64,000 bases of DNA from an uncultured Oxalobacteraceae bacterium (GTDB lineage Bacteria > Pseudomonadota > Gammaproteobacteria > Burkholderiales > Burkholderiaceae_D). Position 1 is the stretch's first letter; each line of letters starts with the position of its first letter. Where the stretch lies: assembly GCA_903862415.1 (NCBI GenBank), contig CAIOYD010000010.1:1-64000 (forward strand), written 5' to 3'. The notes beneath the pieces were generated by a model. That model saw nothing but the letters and a program-made list of their open reading frames with translations, made no database searches and was not told where the DNA came from. Positions 41,981 to 50,518 of this stretch are shown piece by piece. A program made the position numbers and the translations under genes.

Positions 41981-43372
41981 ATGACATCACAATTTTCCAA
42001 AAAGGACCAGGCCTGGTCAGCGCGCTTCTCTGAACCGGTGTCCGATCTGGTCAAACGCTATACCGCTTCGGTCTTTTTTGACAAACGTCTGGCTCAGGTG
42101 GATATTCAGGGTTCGCTGGCCCATGCTGAAATGCTTTGCTTTAAAGAAATCATTACTCAGACAGATTATGCCGAAATTGTGCGCGGGATGGCACAAATTT
42201 CATCCGAGATCGCCGCCGGCAGCTTTATCTGGCAGCTTGATCTGGAAGATGTACACCTCAATATTGAAAAACGCCTGACCGAAATCGTCGGCGATGCCGG
42301 CAAACGTTTGCATACCGGCCGTTCGCGCAATGATCAGGTCGCCACCGATATCCGCCTGTATCTGCGCGGTGCCATCGATGACATTCTGGGTCTGCTGAGC
42401 GAATTCCGCCTGGCGCTGCTGAATCTGGCCGAACAGCAGGCCGACACCATCATGCCGGGTTTCACCCACATGCAGGTGGCGCAACCGATCACTTTTGGGC
42501 ATCACATGCTGGCGTATGTGGAAATGTTTGGCCGCGACGCCGAACGCATGCTTGATTGCCGCAAGCGTGTCAACCGCCTGCCTCTGGGCGCAGCAGCGCT
42601 GGCAGGCACCACCTTCCCTATTGACCGTGAACGCGTGGCCGCCGCACTAGGTTTTGACGGCGTATGCCGCAATTCGCTCGATGCCGTTTCGGACCGCGAT
42701 TTTGCAATTGAATTCTGCGCCGCTGCCGCCCTGATCATGACGCATATTTCGCGCATGTCAGAAGAACTGGTGATCTGGATGAGCCCGCGCATCGGTTTTA
42801 TCGACATCGCTGACCGCTTTTGCACCGGTTCTTCGATCATGCCGCAAAAGAAAAATCCCGACGTACCGGAACTGGCGCGCGGCAAAACCGGTCGCGTCAA
42901 CGGCCATTTAATCGCCCTGCTGACCTTAATGAAAGGCCAGCCGCTGGCCTACAACAAAGACAATCAGGAAGACAAGGAACCGTTGTTTGACACCGTCGAC
43001 ACCCTCACCGACACCCTGCGCATTTTTGCCGACATGGCCACCGGCATCAGCGTCAAACCTGCCGCCATGCGCGCCGCAGCTCTGCAGGGTTATGCCACCG
43101 CCACCGATCTGGCTGACTATCTGGTCAAAAAAGGCTTACCCTTCCGCGACGCCCACGAAGCCGTTGCCCATGCCGTCAAAACCTGCGTCCGGCGCGAATG
43201 CGATCTGAGCGACCTGACACTGGATGAATTGCGCAGCTTTTCCAGCCTGATCGAGGATGATATTTATGAAGTCTTAACCCTGGAAGGCTCCGTGGCCGCC
43301 CGCGACCATATCGGCGGTACGGCACCAAATCAGGTGCGGGCAGCGATTGCTCGGTTGCGGGGGGATATCTAG
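41981..43372 (+). CDS. argH: argininosuccinate lyase
   Basis: ArgH (463 aa) cleaves argininosuccinate to arginine and fumarate. The superfamily signature [14 protein letters not shown] (with its mobile loop Ser) is intact, as are [13 protein letters not shown] and [17 protein letters not shown] lies eight bases before the ATG. The product, arginine, is also a cyanophycin building block, so it is metabolically linked to the cphA genes downstream, although not co-transcribed with them. Confidence 0.97.
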   Translation: MTSQFSKKDQAWSARFSEPVSDLVKRYTASVFFDKRLAQVDIQGSLAHAEMLCFKEIITQTDYAEIVRGMAQISSEIAAGSFIWQLDLEDVHLNIEKRLTEIVGDAGKRLHTGRSRNDQVATDIRLYLRGAIDDILGLLSEFRLALLNLAEQQADTIMPGFTHMQVAQPITFGHHMLAYVEMFGRDAERMLDCRKRVNRLPLGAAALAGTTFPIDRERVAAALGFDGVCRNSLDAVSDRDFAIEFCAAAALIMTHISRMSEELVIWMSPRIGFIDIADRFCTGSSIMPQKKNPDVPELARGKTGRVNGHLIALLTLMKGQPLAYNKDNQEDKEPLFDTVDTLTDTLRIFADMATGISVKPAAMRAAALQGYATATDLADYLVKKGLPFRDAHEAVAHAVKTCVRRECDLSDLTLDELRSFSSLIEDDIYEVLTLEGSVAARDHIGGTAPNQVRAAIARLRGDI

Positions 43373-43379
43373 GCCGCTG

Positions 43380-44123
43380 TTAGGATTTAATCCCCGAGCC
43401 CACCGGCAATTCAGCAAACCAGTTGATAAACCGTTCCACATTGGCGCCCTGATAAATCGCACCATGCTGGGGGCAAAGCATGTCGATTTTCATTTTGCTC
43501 GCTCGCGCACACCAGTCGAGTTTGGCTTCGTTCGAACCCATCCAGCGACGGTGAAAACCTTCGGCATAATGAATGTGACGATCAAAATCGGTGACGATTA
43601 ATTCATCCTCGCCCGCTGGCAGCAATGCGGCGCCGATGTCGCCGGAAAACAGGATCGCGGCGCTGGCATCATATAAATTGAAATTGCCGGAAGAATGTAA
43701 ATAGTGCGCTGGCATGGCGAACAGCTTGAGATTGCCGAGAAAAATATCCGCGCCTTCATCGGGTATCGACATAAAAGTATCGGCCTTGCCGCCGAAATGC
43801 GGAATAAACGACGCCCACAACCAGCTCAGATGACAGCGCAATTCCGGATTAAAATCCAGCCACAGCGCCAGCGATGAAATGATGTCCGGGTCCTGATGCG
43901 AAGCGAATAAGGCGGTGATGTTGCGTGGATCGTATTTGGCGCTGATGGCAGAAAACACGGCGGCAAAAATTTCCATTCCGCCGGGATCGGTTAATAAGGA
44001 TTGTTCGCCATTACTGATGAGATATTCGTTGGTGTCGATCAGATACTCCGGCTTGTCCGGATCGCGTGTCACCACCGCCCATTGATGGGGACCGTGTTGG
44101 TAAATGATTTCGATTTTTTTCAT
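43380..44123 (-). CDS. ODP-type diiron metallo-beta-lactamase-fold protein
   Basis: A 247-aa protein resembling oxygen-binding diiron proteins (ODP), relatives of the diiron domain of flavodiiron NO/O2 reductases but without flavodoxin. Candidate iron ligands are His76-x-Asp78-x-Asp80 (SHQDPD), His143 (or His140) in AHYLHSSGNF, Asp162 (LFSGD) and His220 (CPQHG), the same order and spacing as in flavodiiron proteins. In Treponema and Thermotoga, ODP acts as an O2/NO sensor in chemotaxis. Here the gene starts one base after the stop of a chemoreceptor-tip-like gene and is under a predicted FNR promoter, so a sensory or scavenging role is likely. It faces argH tail to tail. Confidence 0.82.
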   Translation of the reverse strand: MKKIEIIYQHGPHQWAVVTRDPDKPEYLIDTNEYLISNGEQSLLTDPGGMEIFAAVFSAISAKYDPRNITALFASHQDPDIISSLALWLDFNPELRCHLSWLWASFIPHFGGKADTFMSIPDEGADIFLGNLKLFAMPAHYLHSSGNFNLYDASAAILFSGDIGAALLPAGEDELIVTDFDRHIHYAEGFHRRWMGSNEAKLDWCARASKMKIDMLCPQHGAIYQGANVERFINWFAELPVGSGIKS

Positions 44124-44124
44124 G

Positions 44125-44718
44125 TTATTGATTAAAGGTGTGATTAAGCGACTTTAAACCCGTCACGGTTTGACTCATGATTTCTTCAATGCTGACCACG
44201 ATAGTGCGCATTTCTTCCAGCATGCTGGTGCCGTAAGCTGCTTCAATGCGGCCATTATTGGACAGCATCGCGCCGGTGCGACACAGGGTCAGTGCGCGGC
44301 GGATTTCATGCGCCAGTGCATGCCGGTCAGCTTCAGCTTCGATCAGGGTTTGCTGGTACGCCAGACGTTTGGATTCCACTCTGGTGTGAATCAGACTGTG
44401 GGCCTGGTCGCTTTTTTTCTCAGTGGCTTCGAGCAGTCGCAGATTTCTGGCCAGTTTGAGTAACGCGGCGATGCGGTGTACAAAGCGATAAATCAACTTA
44501 CCGAGGATGGCCATTTCTTTTTCCACTTCCAGACCGAAAGTGCGCAACTCAAGCGCCACCACATGAAATCCGGCTGATTGGGTTCCAGCCCGCTTGGCCA
44601 CGAGCACCGCATTCACCGCCACCAGATCAATCCGGCAGGCGGTATCAATGACTTGTTTGAGAATTTCATTGATGGAAATGGCCCCATCCAGATTGAAAGC
44701 AGGACTCGATTCATTCAT
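44125..44718 (-). CDS. soluble protein resembling a chemoreceptor signalling tip
   Basis: A 197-aa all-helical cytoplasmic protein with no membrane helix. Residues 22-60 (TACRIDLVAVNAVLVAKRAG, then TQSAGFHVVALELR) match the signalling hairpin of methyl-accepting chemotaxis proteins (Q-T-N-L-L-A-L-N-A-A-V-E-A-A-R-A-G-E). Asn36, Arg43, Gly45, Gly50 and Phe51 are kept, but the two conserved Glu (Tsr 385 and 391) are Val40 and Thr46. It is much shorter than an MCP, and the rest is coiled-coil-like. It is the first gene of a two-gene unit with ODP and is preceded by an FNR-type promoter. Whether it still contacts CheA/CheW is unknown. Confidence 0.7.
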   Translation of the reverse strand: MNESSPAFNLDGAISINEILKQVIDTACRIDLVAVNAVLVAKRAGTQSAGFHVVALELRTFGLEVEKEMAILGKLIYRFVHRIAALLKLARNLRLLEATEKKSDQAHSLIHTRVESKRLAYQQTLIEAEADRHALAHEIRRALTLCRTGAMLSNNGRIEAAYGTSMLEEMRTIVVSIEEIMSQTVTGLKSLNHTFNQ

Positions 44719-44781
44719 GGCACATGCTCGCTTGAGTGAAAATACATACAGAACAGAATAGGGGAAAATTTCCCATATTCA

Positions 44782-44824
44782 AATATATGTAGTCAAACGG
44801 GAGGAAATTGTTGATTCAGATCAA
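44782..44824 (-). promoter_or_regulatory. class II FNR-type promoter of the MCP-like/ODP unit
   Basis: TTGATTCAGATCAA at 44811-44824 is a perfect TTGAT-N4-ATCAA FNR/Anr box. On the minus strand TATATT at 44782-44787 sits where a -10 element should be if the box is centred at -41.5, which puts the transcription start near 44776 and a leader of about 57 bases before the ATG at 44718. No other gene start lies downstream of this box. Confidence 0.75.
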
Positions 44825-44908
44825 CATAAATGCAGTCATCGTGAAAAAATGGCATTTTCATTGCCGCGATTACACCTGAATCTGACAATGAAGGTACCCC
44901 CACTCCCC

Positions 44909-46036
44909 CTAATAACTACTCACCGCCTCAGGAACCCCGCCTTTAAAACGATAAATCGTCACCGCGGATTGTTGCAGATCGTGGTTGGCATCAAAGGCAT
45001 AACTGCCGGCGACGCCTTTGTACTGGATTTTTTCCAGCACCGGCAGATACTTTGACGGCTCGATCGAATTTGCCGCCTTCATGGCTGCAGCCACCAGCAT
45101 CATGCCGTCGTAGAAAGAAGCGGCATAGGTTTCGGCCGGACGGTTGTACTGTTTCTGATAGCTGTCGGCAAAACTCTTGCCTGAGGCCAGTTTATCTAAC
45201 ATGGCACCGCCCTGAGTGCAGACTACCTGATCGCTGATGGCATCCCCTGCCAGTCGGCCCATTTCAGGTGCGCAGATACCATCACCACCAAGCAGCATGA
45301 CATTCAGACCGAGTTGCTTCATCTGGCGCAACATCGGGCCGCCCTGAGGGGAATAACCACCGTAAAAAATGGCTTGCGGTTTTTTGGCTTTGATCGACGT
45401 CAGGATGGCATTGAAATCGGTGGCTTTGTCGTTGGTGTATTCGTTGGCCAGAATTTGCATGCCGTTGGCTTTGGCGAGTTTGGCGAATTCCAGCGCAAGT
45501 CCCTGACCGTAGGCAGTGCGGTCATCGATGATGGCCACTTTGGTTAATTTCAATTCTTTAGCTGCATACAGCGCCATTTTGCCACCGAGCTGGGTATCGC
45601 TGGCCGCTACGCGGAAGACTGAACGAAAGCCCTGCAAAGTGATTTTCGGGTTCGAAGCTACGCTGGCCATGACGATGCTGGCATTGTTATAGATGCGCGA
45701 AGCAGGAATAGTCACACCGGAATTGTAAGGACCGATCACAGCTTTGACATTCATGTCGACCAACTTTTGTGCAACGGCGACACCGGCGCGCGGATCACCC
45801 TGATCATCTTCCATGACGGCTTCAAACTGGATTTTTTTTCCGCCGATAACCAGATGTTGACTGTTGAGCTGGGAAATGGCCATGCTCAGCCCCCCCTGAT
45901 TATCCCGCCCTGCTGCGGCCTGTGCACCAGTCAGCGGACTGCTGAAACCGATTTTAACCTGCTGAGTTTCTTCCGACTGGGACAACAGCGGATACGCTGC
46001 CAAGAATAATAATGCGATTTTAATGTGAGTAAACAT
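44909..46036 (-). CDS. ABC transporter substrate-binding protein, amino-acid/LIV type
   Basis: A 375-aa periplasmic binding protein (Peripla_BP_6 type). A short signal peptide (HIKIALLFLAAYPLLSQS) is followed by the mature start VKIGFSSPLTGAQAAAGRDNQGG and a two-lobe fold (AVIGPYNSGVTIPASRIY, IDDRTAYGQGLALEFAKLA). I start at 46036, where AAAGG lies five bases upstream. The frame is open 49 codons further but through repeat sequence. No permease or ATPase gene is adjacent, so it is an orphan. Ligands could be branched-chain or other amino acids or urea. Confidence 0.9.
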   Translation of the reverse strand: MFTHIKIALLFLAAYPLLSQSEETQQVKIGFSSPLTGAQAAAGRDNQGGLSMAISQLNSQHLVIGGKKIQFEAVMEDDQGDPRAGVAVAQKLVDMNVKAVIGPYNSGVTIPASRIYNNASIVMASVASNPKITLQGFRSVFRVAASDTQLGGKMALYAAKELKLTKVAIIDDRTAYGQGLALEFAKLAKANGMQILANEYTNDKATDFNAILTSIKAKKPQAIFYGGYSPQGGPMLRQMKQLGLNVMLLGGDGICAPEMGRLAGDAISDQVVCTQGGAMLDKLASGKSFADSYQKQYNRPAETYAASFYDGMMLVAAAMKAANSIEPSKYLPVLEKIQYKGVAGSYAFDANHDLQQSAVTIYRFKGGVPEAVSSY

Positions 46037-46049
46037 GATTGCCTTTGAT

Positions 46050-46072
46050 GTTAGCGCAGCGTAATACACCAT
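46050..46072 (-). repeat. palindromic repeat, copy 3 (inverted, half element)
   Basis: GTTAGCGCAGCGTAATACACCA is the reverse complement of the left arm and centre of the copy at 33862. It lies 18 bases from copy 4 in opposite orientation, just upstream of the binding-protein gene. Confidence 0.65.
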
Positions 46073-46090
46073 TAACAGTGAATCCGCCAC

Positions 46091-46135
46091 TTGGTGTATT
46101 ACGCCCTGCGGGCTAATACACCCTACCTTTTCAAG
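46091..46135 (+). repeat. palindromic repeat, copy 4
   Basis: GGTGTATTA and TAATACACC enclose an inner GCCC-TGC-GGGC stem, giving an extended hairpin followed by CTACCTTTTCAAG. Its tail runs into the stop codon of the YihY-family gene (46131), so it is also placed to terminate that transcript if read in the minus direction. Confidence 0.75.
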
Positions 46136-47408
46136 AGTTCGCCAAAAAATAATCTTCGAGTGTATCCTGCAAGCCAAGTTCAATCGCTGCTTCGACTTTT
46201 TTCATTAGTCGCGCATCGGACTGGGATTCAAACAGAAATAGCCGGTAGACCTGAGAGAGTGGAATATAGCTCGGATTGACCAGCATGACCCACCACTCGG
46301 AACCGACCACGGGGGTGGATTTTTTGCACACCACTTCATCGGACAGCAAGCGTCCAACCAGTCCGGCCTGTCCCATTTGTGTGAGCAGGGTTTCGATTTC
46401 ATCAAACCCCAGACGGGTTTTTTGACGAATTTCCCAACTCGACACACCGGCCTGATTGGATTTCACCCGCGCCGCAAACAACACTTCGAGCAAACTCATG
46501 GCATCAATAAAACGACTGCCGGGCTTGTGTTGATGCCACCAGCGCTCATATTTGACCACCGGCAAAGAAGCGGCAATCACCGCGCCGAGCAGGGTAATAA
46601 ACCACGAGGTATAGATCCAGATCAGAAAAATCGGCACCACCGCCAGCGCGCCATACAACACCGTGTAAGTGGGAATATGCACCACAAAGGCGGCAAAAAT
46701 GCGTTTGGCAATTTCAAACAGAATACCTGCTACCAACCCACCCCAGGCGGCATCGTGCCAGTCGATGCGGCGGTTGGGTACAGCCATATACAGCAAGCCA
46801 AAAGCACAGGTGGTAAAAATAATCGACGCCGCGGTATACAAGGCTTTACTGCCTGGGATGGCTCCGACCACATCCGAGGTGGCAGCAAACAAATACGAGG
46901 TGACCGAGAGCGAAATGCCGATGAGCAAAGGAGCCAGTGTCGTCAGCGCCCAATACACCATCATGCGCTTGATCAGCGGGCGTTTTTGCCTGACGTGCCA
47001 GATTTGATTAAACACTCGTTCGATGGTGCCCAGCATGGCCACGGAAGTCACCACCAGCGCGACCGCTCCATAGGCAGATAATCGGGTTGCCTTGGAAGCG
47101 AACTGGGTCAGGTAACCAAGTATATTGCTGGCAATCGCCTTGGGCATGAGGCTTTGAATGAAATACGCTTCGAGCGAGGCCCGGAAGGTGGCAAACAAGG
47201 GGAACACGGTGAAAATGGCCAACGCAATGGTGAGCATCGGCACCAGTGCCAGAACCGTGGTAAAGGTCAGACTGCCGGCCACCTGAGCCAGTTGTCCATC
47301 AGCCAGACGACGCAGCGCAAAGCGCAGCAGGCTGCGGATCTGGGTCAGACGCCAGCCAAACAGGCGGCGGTTTTTCAGGCTGTTTTTAAATTGCTGATAG
47401 CGCGTCAT
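46131..47408 (-). CDS. YihY family inner-membrane protein
   Basis: A 425-aa protein with six predicted membrane helices in the first 290 residues (for example FTTVLALVPMLTIALAIFTVFP, LYGALAVVPIFLIWIYTSWFITLLG) and a cytoplasmic winged-helix-like C-terminus (SWEIRQKTRLGFDEIETLLTQMG). The family was once called RNase BN in error, and its function is unknown. The start is the ATG at 47408, not the upstream TTG that runs into the DUF1854 gene. The two genes are co-directional with an 11-base gap. Confidence 0.9.
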   Translation of the reverse strand: MTRYQQFKNSLKNRRLFGWRLTQIRSLLRFALRRLADGQLAQVAGSLTFTTVLALVPMLTIALAIFTVFPLFATFRASLEAYFIQSLMPKAIASNILGYLTQFASKATRLSAYGAVALVVTSVAMLGTIERVFNQIWHVRQKRPLIKRMMVYWALTTLAPLLIGISLSVTSYLFAATSDVVGAIPGSKALYTAASIIFTTCAFGLLYMAVPNRRIDWHDAAWGGLVAGILFEIAKRIFAAFVVHIPTYTVLYGALAVVPIFLIWIYTSWFITLLGAVIAASLPVVKYERWWHQHKPGSRFIDAMSLLEVLFAARVKSNQAGVSSWEIRQKTRLGFDEIETLLTQMGQAGLVGRLLSDEVVCKKSTPVVGSEWWVMLVNPSYIPLSQVYRLFLFESQSDARLMKKVEAAIELGLQDTLEDYFLANS

Positions 47409-47419
47409 CGCGTGAGGGA

Positions 47420-47887
47420 TCAAAGAAAACGATCCAGTATTTTACGTCCATGTTTGTTCAGTTTGGTTGGCTGGCGAATTAAAAAATTGATGCCGTGATT
47501 ATCGGTGATGAGCAAACTGTCACCGATGCGGCGGATATCTTCTTCGACCCGCAAGACAAACTCGGTCGCACCCCGGTCTGTGGTCACCGACCAGGTACAG
47601 GGGGTGGCAAAGCTGGAGACCCCGATAATCTGTTCAATTTCGGGTACAAATTCGCGCCCGGATAATTCATCGAGCACCAGTTCACGCACCGACGCCGGCA
47701 AATCCAGCAGACGCTCGATCCAGGCCACCTCGCGTCCATCCTGGCTCACCAGAGCAATGCCATTGTCGGGCGTCTGAATCGGAAACGCCCGCACCGGCAT
47801 CACACCTTCGTAGGTTTCTCCAGCAGTGGTCAGGATCAGTTTGCCGAAGGCATTGCGACTGAGTTCAAAAGAAGTGGTTTGCATCAT
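47420..47887 (-). CDS. DUF1854 protein of the cyanophycin locus
   Basis: A 155-aa cytoplasmic protein with the DUF1854 pattern: an N-terminal half (RNAFGKLILTTAGETYEGVMPVRAFPI), VSQDGREVAWIERLLDLP, and the late RVEEDIRRIGDSLLITDNHGINFLI. Proteins of this family are regularly encoded beside cyanophycin synthetases and an ABC transporter. The function is unknown. Its ATG overlaps the ABC gene stop by 4 bp, so the two are produced together. Confidence 0.88.
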   Translation of the reverse strand: MMQTTSFELSRNAFGKLILTTAGETYEGVMPVRAFPIQTPDNGIALVSQDGREVAWIERLLDLPASVRELVLDELSGREFVPEIEQIIGVSSFATPCTWSVTTDRGATEFVLRVEEDIRRIGDSLLITDNHGINFLIRQPTKLNKHGRKILDRFL

Positions 47888-50154
47888 TCACCTTCACTGG
47901 ATTCAATTAAGACGGCCGCATTCCGGGCTTGCGCCTGATACAGGCGATAGTAAGCGCCCTGCTGTGCCATGAGCACATCGTGCTTGCCTTCTTCCACCAC
48001 CACGCCGCGATCCATGACCACGAGCCGGTCGGCTTTATTTAAGGTCGACAGTCGGTGGGCAATCGCGATTGTAGTCCGGCCTTTAACCAGATTATCCAGC
48101 GCTTTCTGAATTTCTTTTTCAGTTTCCGAATCCACCGAGGACGTGGCTTCATCCAGAATCAAAATCTTTGGATCGATCAGCAAGGCACGGGCAATCGAGA
48201 TACGCTGGCGTTCACCACCAGACAAGCCCTGACCGCGTTCGCCGACCATGGAGTCGTAACCCTGAGGCAGGCGCAGAATAAATTCATGCGCATGTGCTGC
48301 ACGGGCTGCATCCATGATTTCATCACGCGAGGCGTGTGGTTTTCCGTAGGCGATATTATCAGCAATGGTGCCAAAAAACAGGAACGGCTCTTGCAATACC
48401 AGACCGATATTGCGACGATAATCGGAGATGGCAAACGAACGGATATCGACGCCATCGAGCAAAATCGCACCCTCGGCAACATCGTAAAAACGGCAGATCA
48501 AATTCACCAGCGTGCTTTTACCGGAACCGCTGTGACCGACCAGACCGATCATTTCACCCGGTTTGATATTGATCGAAATGCCACGATTCACTGCACGATT
48601 GCCATAGCGGAAACCGACTTCACGCAATTCGATATGGCCTTCGACCTTGGTAATTTTGACCGGATTGGCAGGCTCAGGGACGCTCGAGACATGGTCGAGA
48701 ATATCGAACACCCGCTTGGCGGCCGAGGCCGATTTTTGCGTCACTGAAACGATACGACTCATGGAATCGAGTCGTCCATAAAAACGCCCCATCAACGCCA
48801 CAAACGATAACAGCATACCGGAAGTGATTACACCGCGGGAAATCTGCCAGATACCAAACGCCCAGACGATCAGCATACCGATATCGGTAAGCAGCGACAC
48901 GGTCGGAGAAAACAGCGCCCAGACTTTATTCAGACGGTCGTTGACCACCAGATTGTGGCGGTTGGCTTCATAAAACCGATTGGCTTCGCGCTGTTCCTGG
49001 GCAAACGCCTTAACTACACGGATACCGGGAATGGTGTCGGCCAGCACGTTGGTGACTTCGCCCCAGACGCGGTCGATTTTTTCAAAACCGTTACGCAAAC
49101 GGTCGCGCACGATATGAATCATCCAGGCAATAAACGGCAGCGGTGCCAGTGTGACCAGTGCCAGCATGGCATTTTGGCGCACCAGAAACACGGAAATCAT
49201 CACCAGCATGATGACGTCAGTAGCAAAATCGAGCAGGTGCAGTGACAAAAACACACAGATCCGATCAGTGCCGCTGCCGATACGCGACATCAGATCGCCG
49301 GTGCGTTTACCGCCAAAATATTCCAGTGACAGCCGCATTAAGTGTTCATACGTGGCCGTGCGCAAATCCGAACCGATACGCTCCGACACCAGCGCCAGAA
49401 TATAGGTTTTGAGCCAGTTCAGCAGCCAGGCCAGCAGTGCCGAGCCCAGCAATCCACCCAGATACAGCGACACTACATACGGATCGATGTGTTTGGTGGT
49501 TTGATAAGGAATGAGTACATTATCCAAAATCGGGCCGGTCAGATACGGCGGCACCAGACCGGCGGCGGTTCCCAGCAGTGTCAGAATAAAGCCGATAAAC
49601 AGCTGCAACTGATACGGCCGGGCAAAACGCCACAGGCGAAACAGTGTACGCGTCGAAGGTGGGGTATGTATCACCTTGGCACAGATCGGGCACTCATCCT
49701 GATCCGGCTCCAGCGGCGCCTTGCAGCTCGGGCAAATCAGCTGATCGGGTTCAACTACCGGCAAACCGCTGAGCTGGCTGTTTTGAAACAGATTGAATTG
49801 ATCCACAAACCGGGTTGCCAGCAAATTCTGGTTCAGGGTAAACCGCCACGAGGCCAGCAAACCGGTAGCATCGACCAATTCCAGATGACCGATCCCGGCG
49901 TGATCATGATGTTGCAACCGTAAATCCGTGCGGTAATCCCAGCTCTGCCATTGGGTTTCCCCCGGAGCCTGAGTCAACAAACGTGTTTCCGTCGCGACGA
50001 TGATTCCCTTTCGGAAATTTAATCGCGCATCCAGGTCAACCTCCAGCACGGTCAGTGCGTTCTCACCTGCGGTGAGTTGTTTTGCAATGATGTCACGCCA
50101 ACCGGAAGGCAGGCTGGTTAAGGCAAATTCATCAGCAACTTGTTTCATTGTCAT
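47884..50154 (-). CDS. cyanophycin-associated ABC exporter-type ATPase with zinc ribbon
   Basis: A 756-aa half-size ABC exporter with an unusual N-terminus. Residues 1-125 form a beta-rich (PH-like) domain, then a zinc-ribbon-like CPSCKAPLEPDQDECPICAK (C-x2-C-x11-C-x2-C, about 143-162). Six membrane helices follow (first FIGFILTLLGTAAGLVPPYL) and an ATPase domain with Walker A GHSGSGKST, signature LSGGERQRISIARA and Walker B ILILDEATSSVD. It is divergent from cphA' and coupled to the DUF1854 gene. The substrate is unknown, and export or sensing linked to cyanophycin or its dipeptide is an inference from context. Confidence 0.9.
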   Translation of the reverse strand: MTMKQVADEFALTSLPSGWRDIIAKQLTAGENALTVLEVDLDARLNFRKGIIVATETRLLTQAPGETQWQSWDYRTDLRLQHHDHAGIGHLELVDATGLLASWRFTLNQNLLATRFVDQFNLFQNSQLSGLPVVEPDQLICPSCKAPLEPDQDECPICAKVIHTPPSTRTLFRLWRFARPYQLQLFIGFILTLLGTAAGLVPPYLTGPILDNVLIPYQTTKHIDPYVVSLYLGGLLGSALLAWLLNWLKTYILALVSERIGSDLRTATYEHLMRLSLEYFGGKRTGDLMSRIGSGTDRICVFLSLHLLDFATDVIMLVMISVFLVRQNAMLALVTLAPLPFIAWMIHIVRDRLRNGFEKIDRVWGEVTNVLADTIPGIRVVKAFAQEQREANRFYEANRHNLVVNDRLNKVWALFSPTVSLLTDIGMLIVWAFGIWQISRGVITSGMLLSFVALMGRFYGRLDSMSRIVSVTQKSASAAKRVFDILDHVSSVPEPANPVKITKVEGHIELREVGFRYGNRAVNRGISINIKPGEMIGLVGHSGSGKSTLVNLICRFYDVAEGAILLDGVDIRSFAISDYRRNIGLVLQEPFLFFGTIADNIAYGKPHASRDEIMDAARAAHAHEFILRLPQGYDSMVGERGQGLSGGERQRISIARALLIDPKILILDEATSSVDSETEKEIQKALDNLVKGRTTIAIAHRLSTLNKADRLVVMDRGVVVEEGKHDVLMAQQGAYYRLYQAQARNAAVLIESSEGE

Positions 50155-50518
50155 TATTATGATTGCTCCGGAGTGTCAGCGTCAGATGTAGCTACGTAAG
50201 ACGTGACGAATAAAAATCAGGCAGAAAATCCGTATTCATTGCGAGCAGTTTAGCTAGTAGCTCAATATCAGCAAGTTTAGAGGCTATAAACGTAGCGCTA
50301 AAGTAGCAATTTACGGTATTCTATTGGATTAGATTACTCGGTGGAAAGTTACTTCAATGCTCGAAAGAATTTTTCGAGAGTATACAATAAGAGTCACGAC
50401 AGAGATACAAACAATGGATGACTGGTAAATTTATCCTTGTAACTGAATGAAACTTACCTGAAAAATTGAAATAACTAAAAACTGGGATATACCCCACATG
50501 TTGGTGAAAATAAAATAA
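50155..50518. other. divergent control region between the ABC gene and cphA'
   Basis: 364 AT-rich bases with no gene. They must hold the promoters for both the leftward ABC/DUF1854 unit and the rightward cphA'. A hairpin lies at 50360-50378. I find no clear sigma-54 (TGGCAC-N5-TTGCA) element. A TATACA/TATACAAT word at 50381 could be a rightward -10. Confidence 0.4.
50360..50378. promoter_or_regulatory. inverted repeat upstream of cphA'
   Basis: CTCGAAA (50360-50366), a 5-base spacer and TTTCGAG (50372-50378) form a perfect 7-bp dyad immediately before the TATACA word. It could be an operator or a leader hairpin. No regulator is identified. Confidence 0.35.

Noticed and set aside
46377..47081. 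Plus-strand open frame (234 codons) opposite the YihY-family gene
   Set aside because: Antisense shadow of a conserved membrane protein gene; Gln/His/Arg-rich text and no start signals.
48055..48747. Plus-strand open frame (230 codons) opposite the ABC ATPase domain
   Set aside because: Shadow of the Walker/signature region on the other strand; no independent support.
50498..50518. Possible leader peptide of six residues ending right before the cphA' ATG
   Set aside because: In-frame ATG..TAA directly abutting the ATG is suggestive of coupling, but with no Shine-Dalgarno sequence and an AT-rich context it is likely chance.
50155..50518. Sigma-54 promoter for the cyanophycin genes
   Set aside because: I looked for TGGCAC-N5-TTGCA on both strands and did not find a good match.
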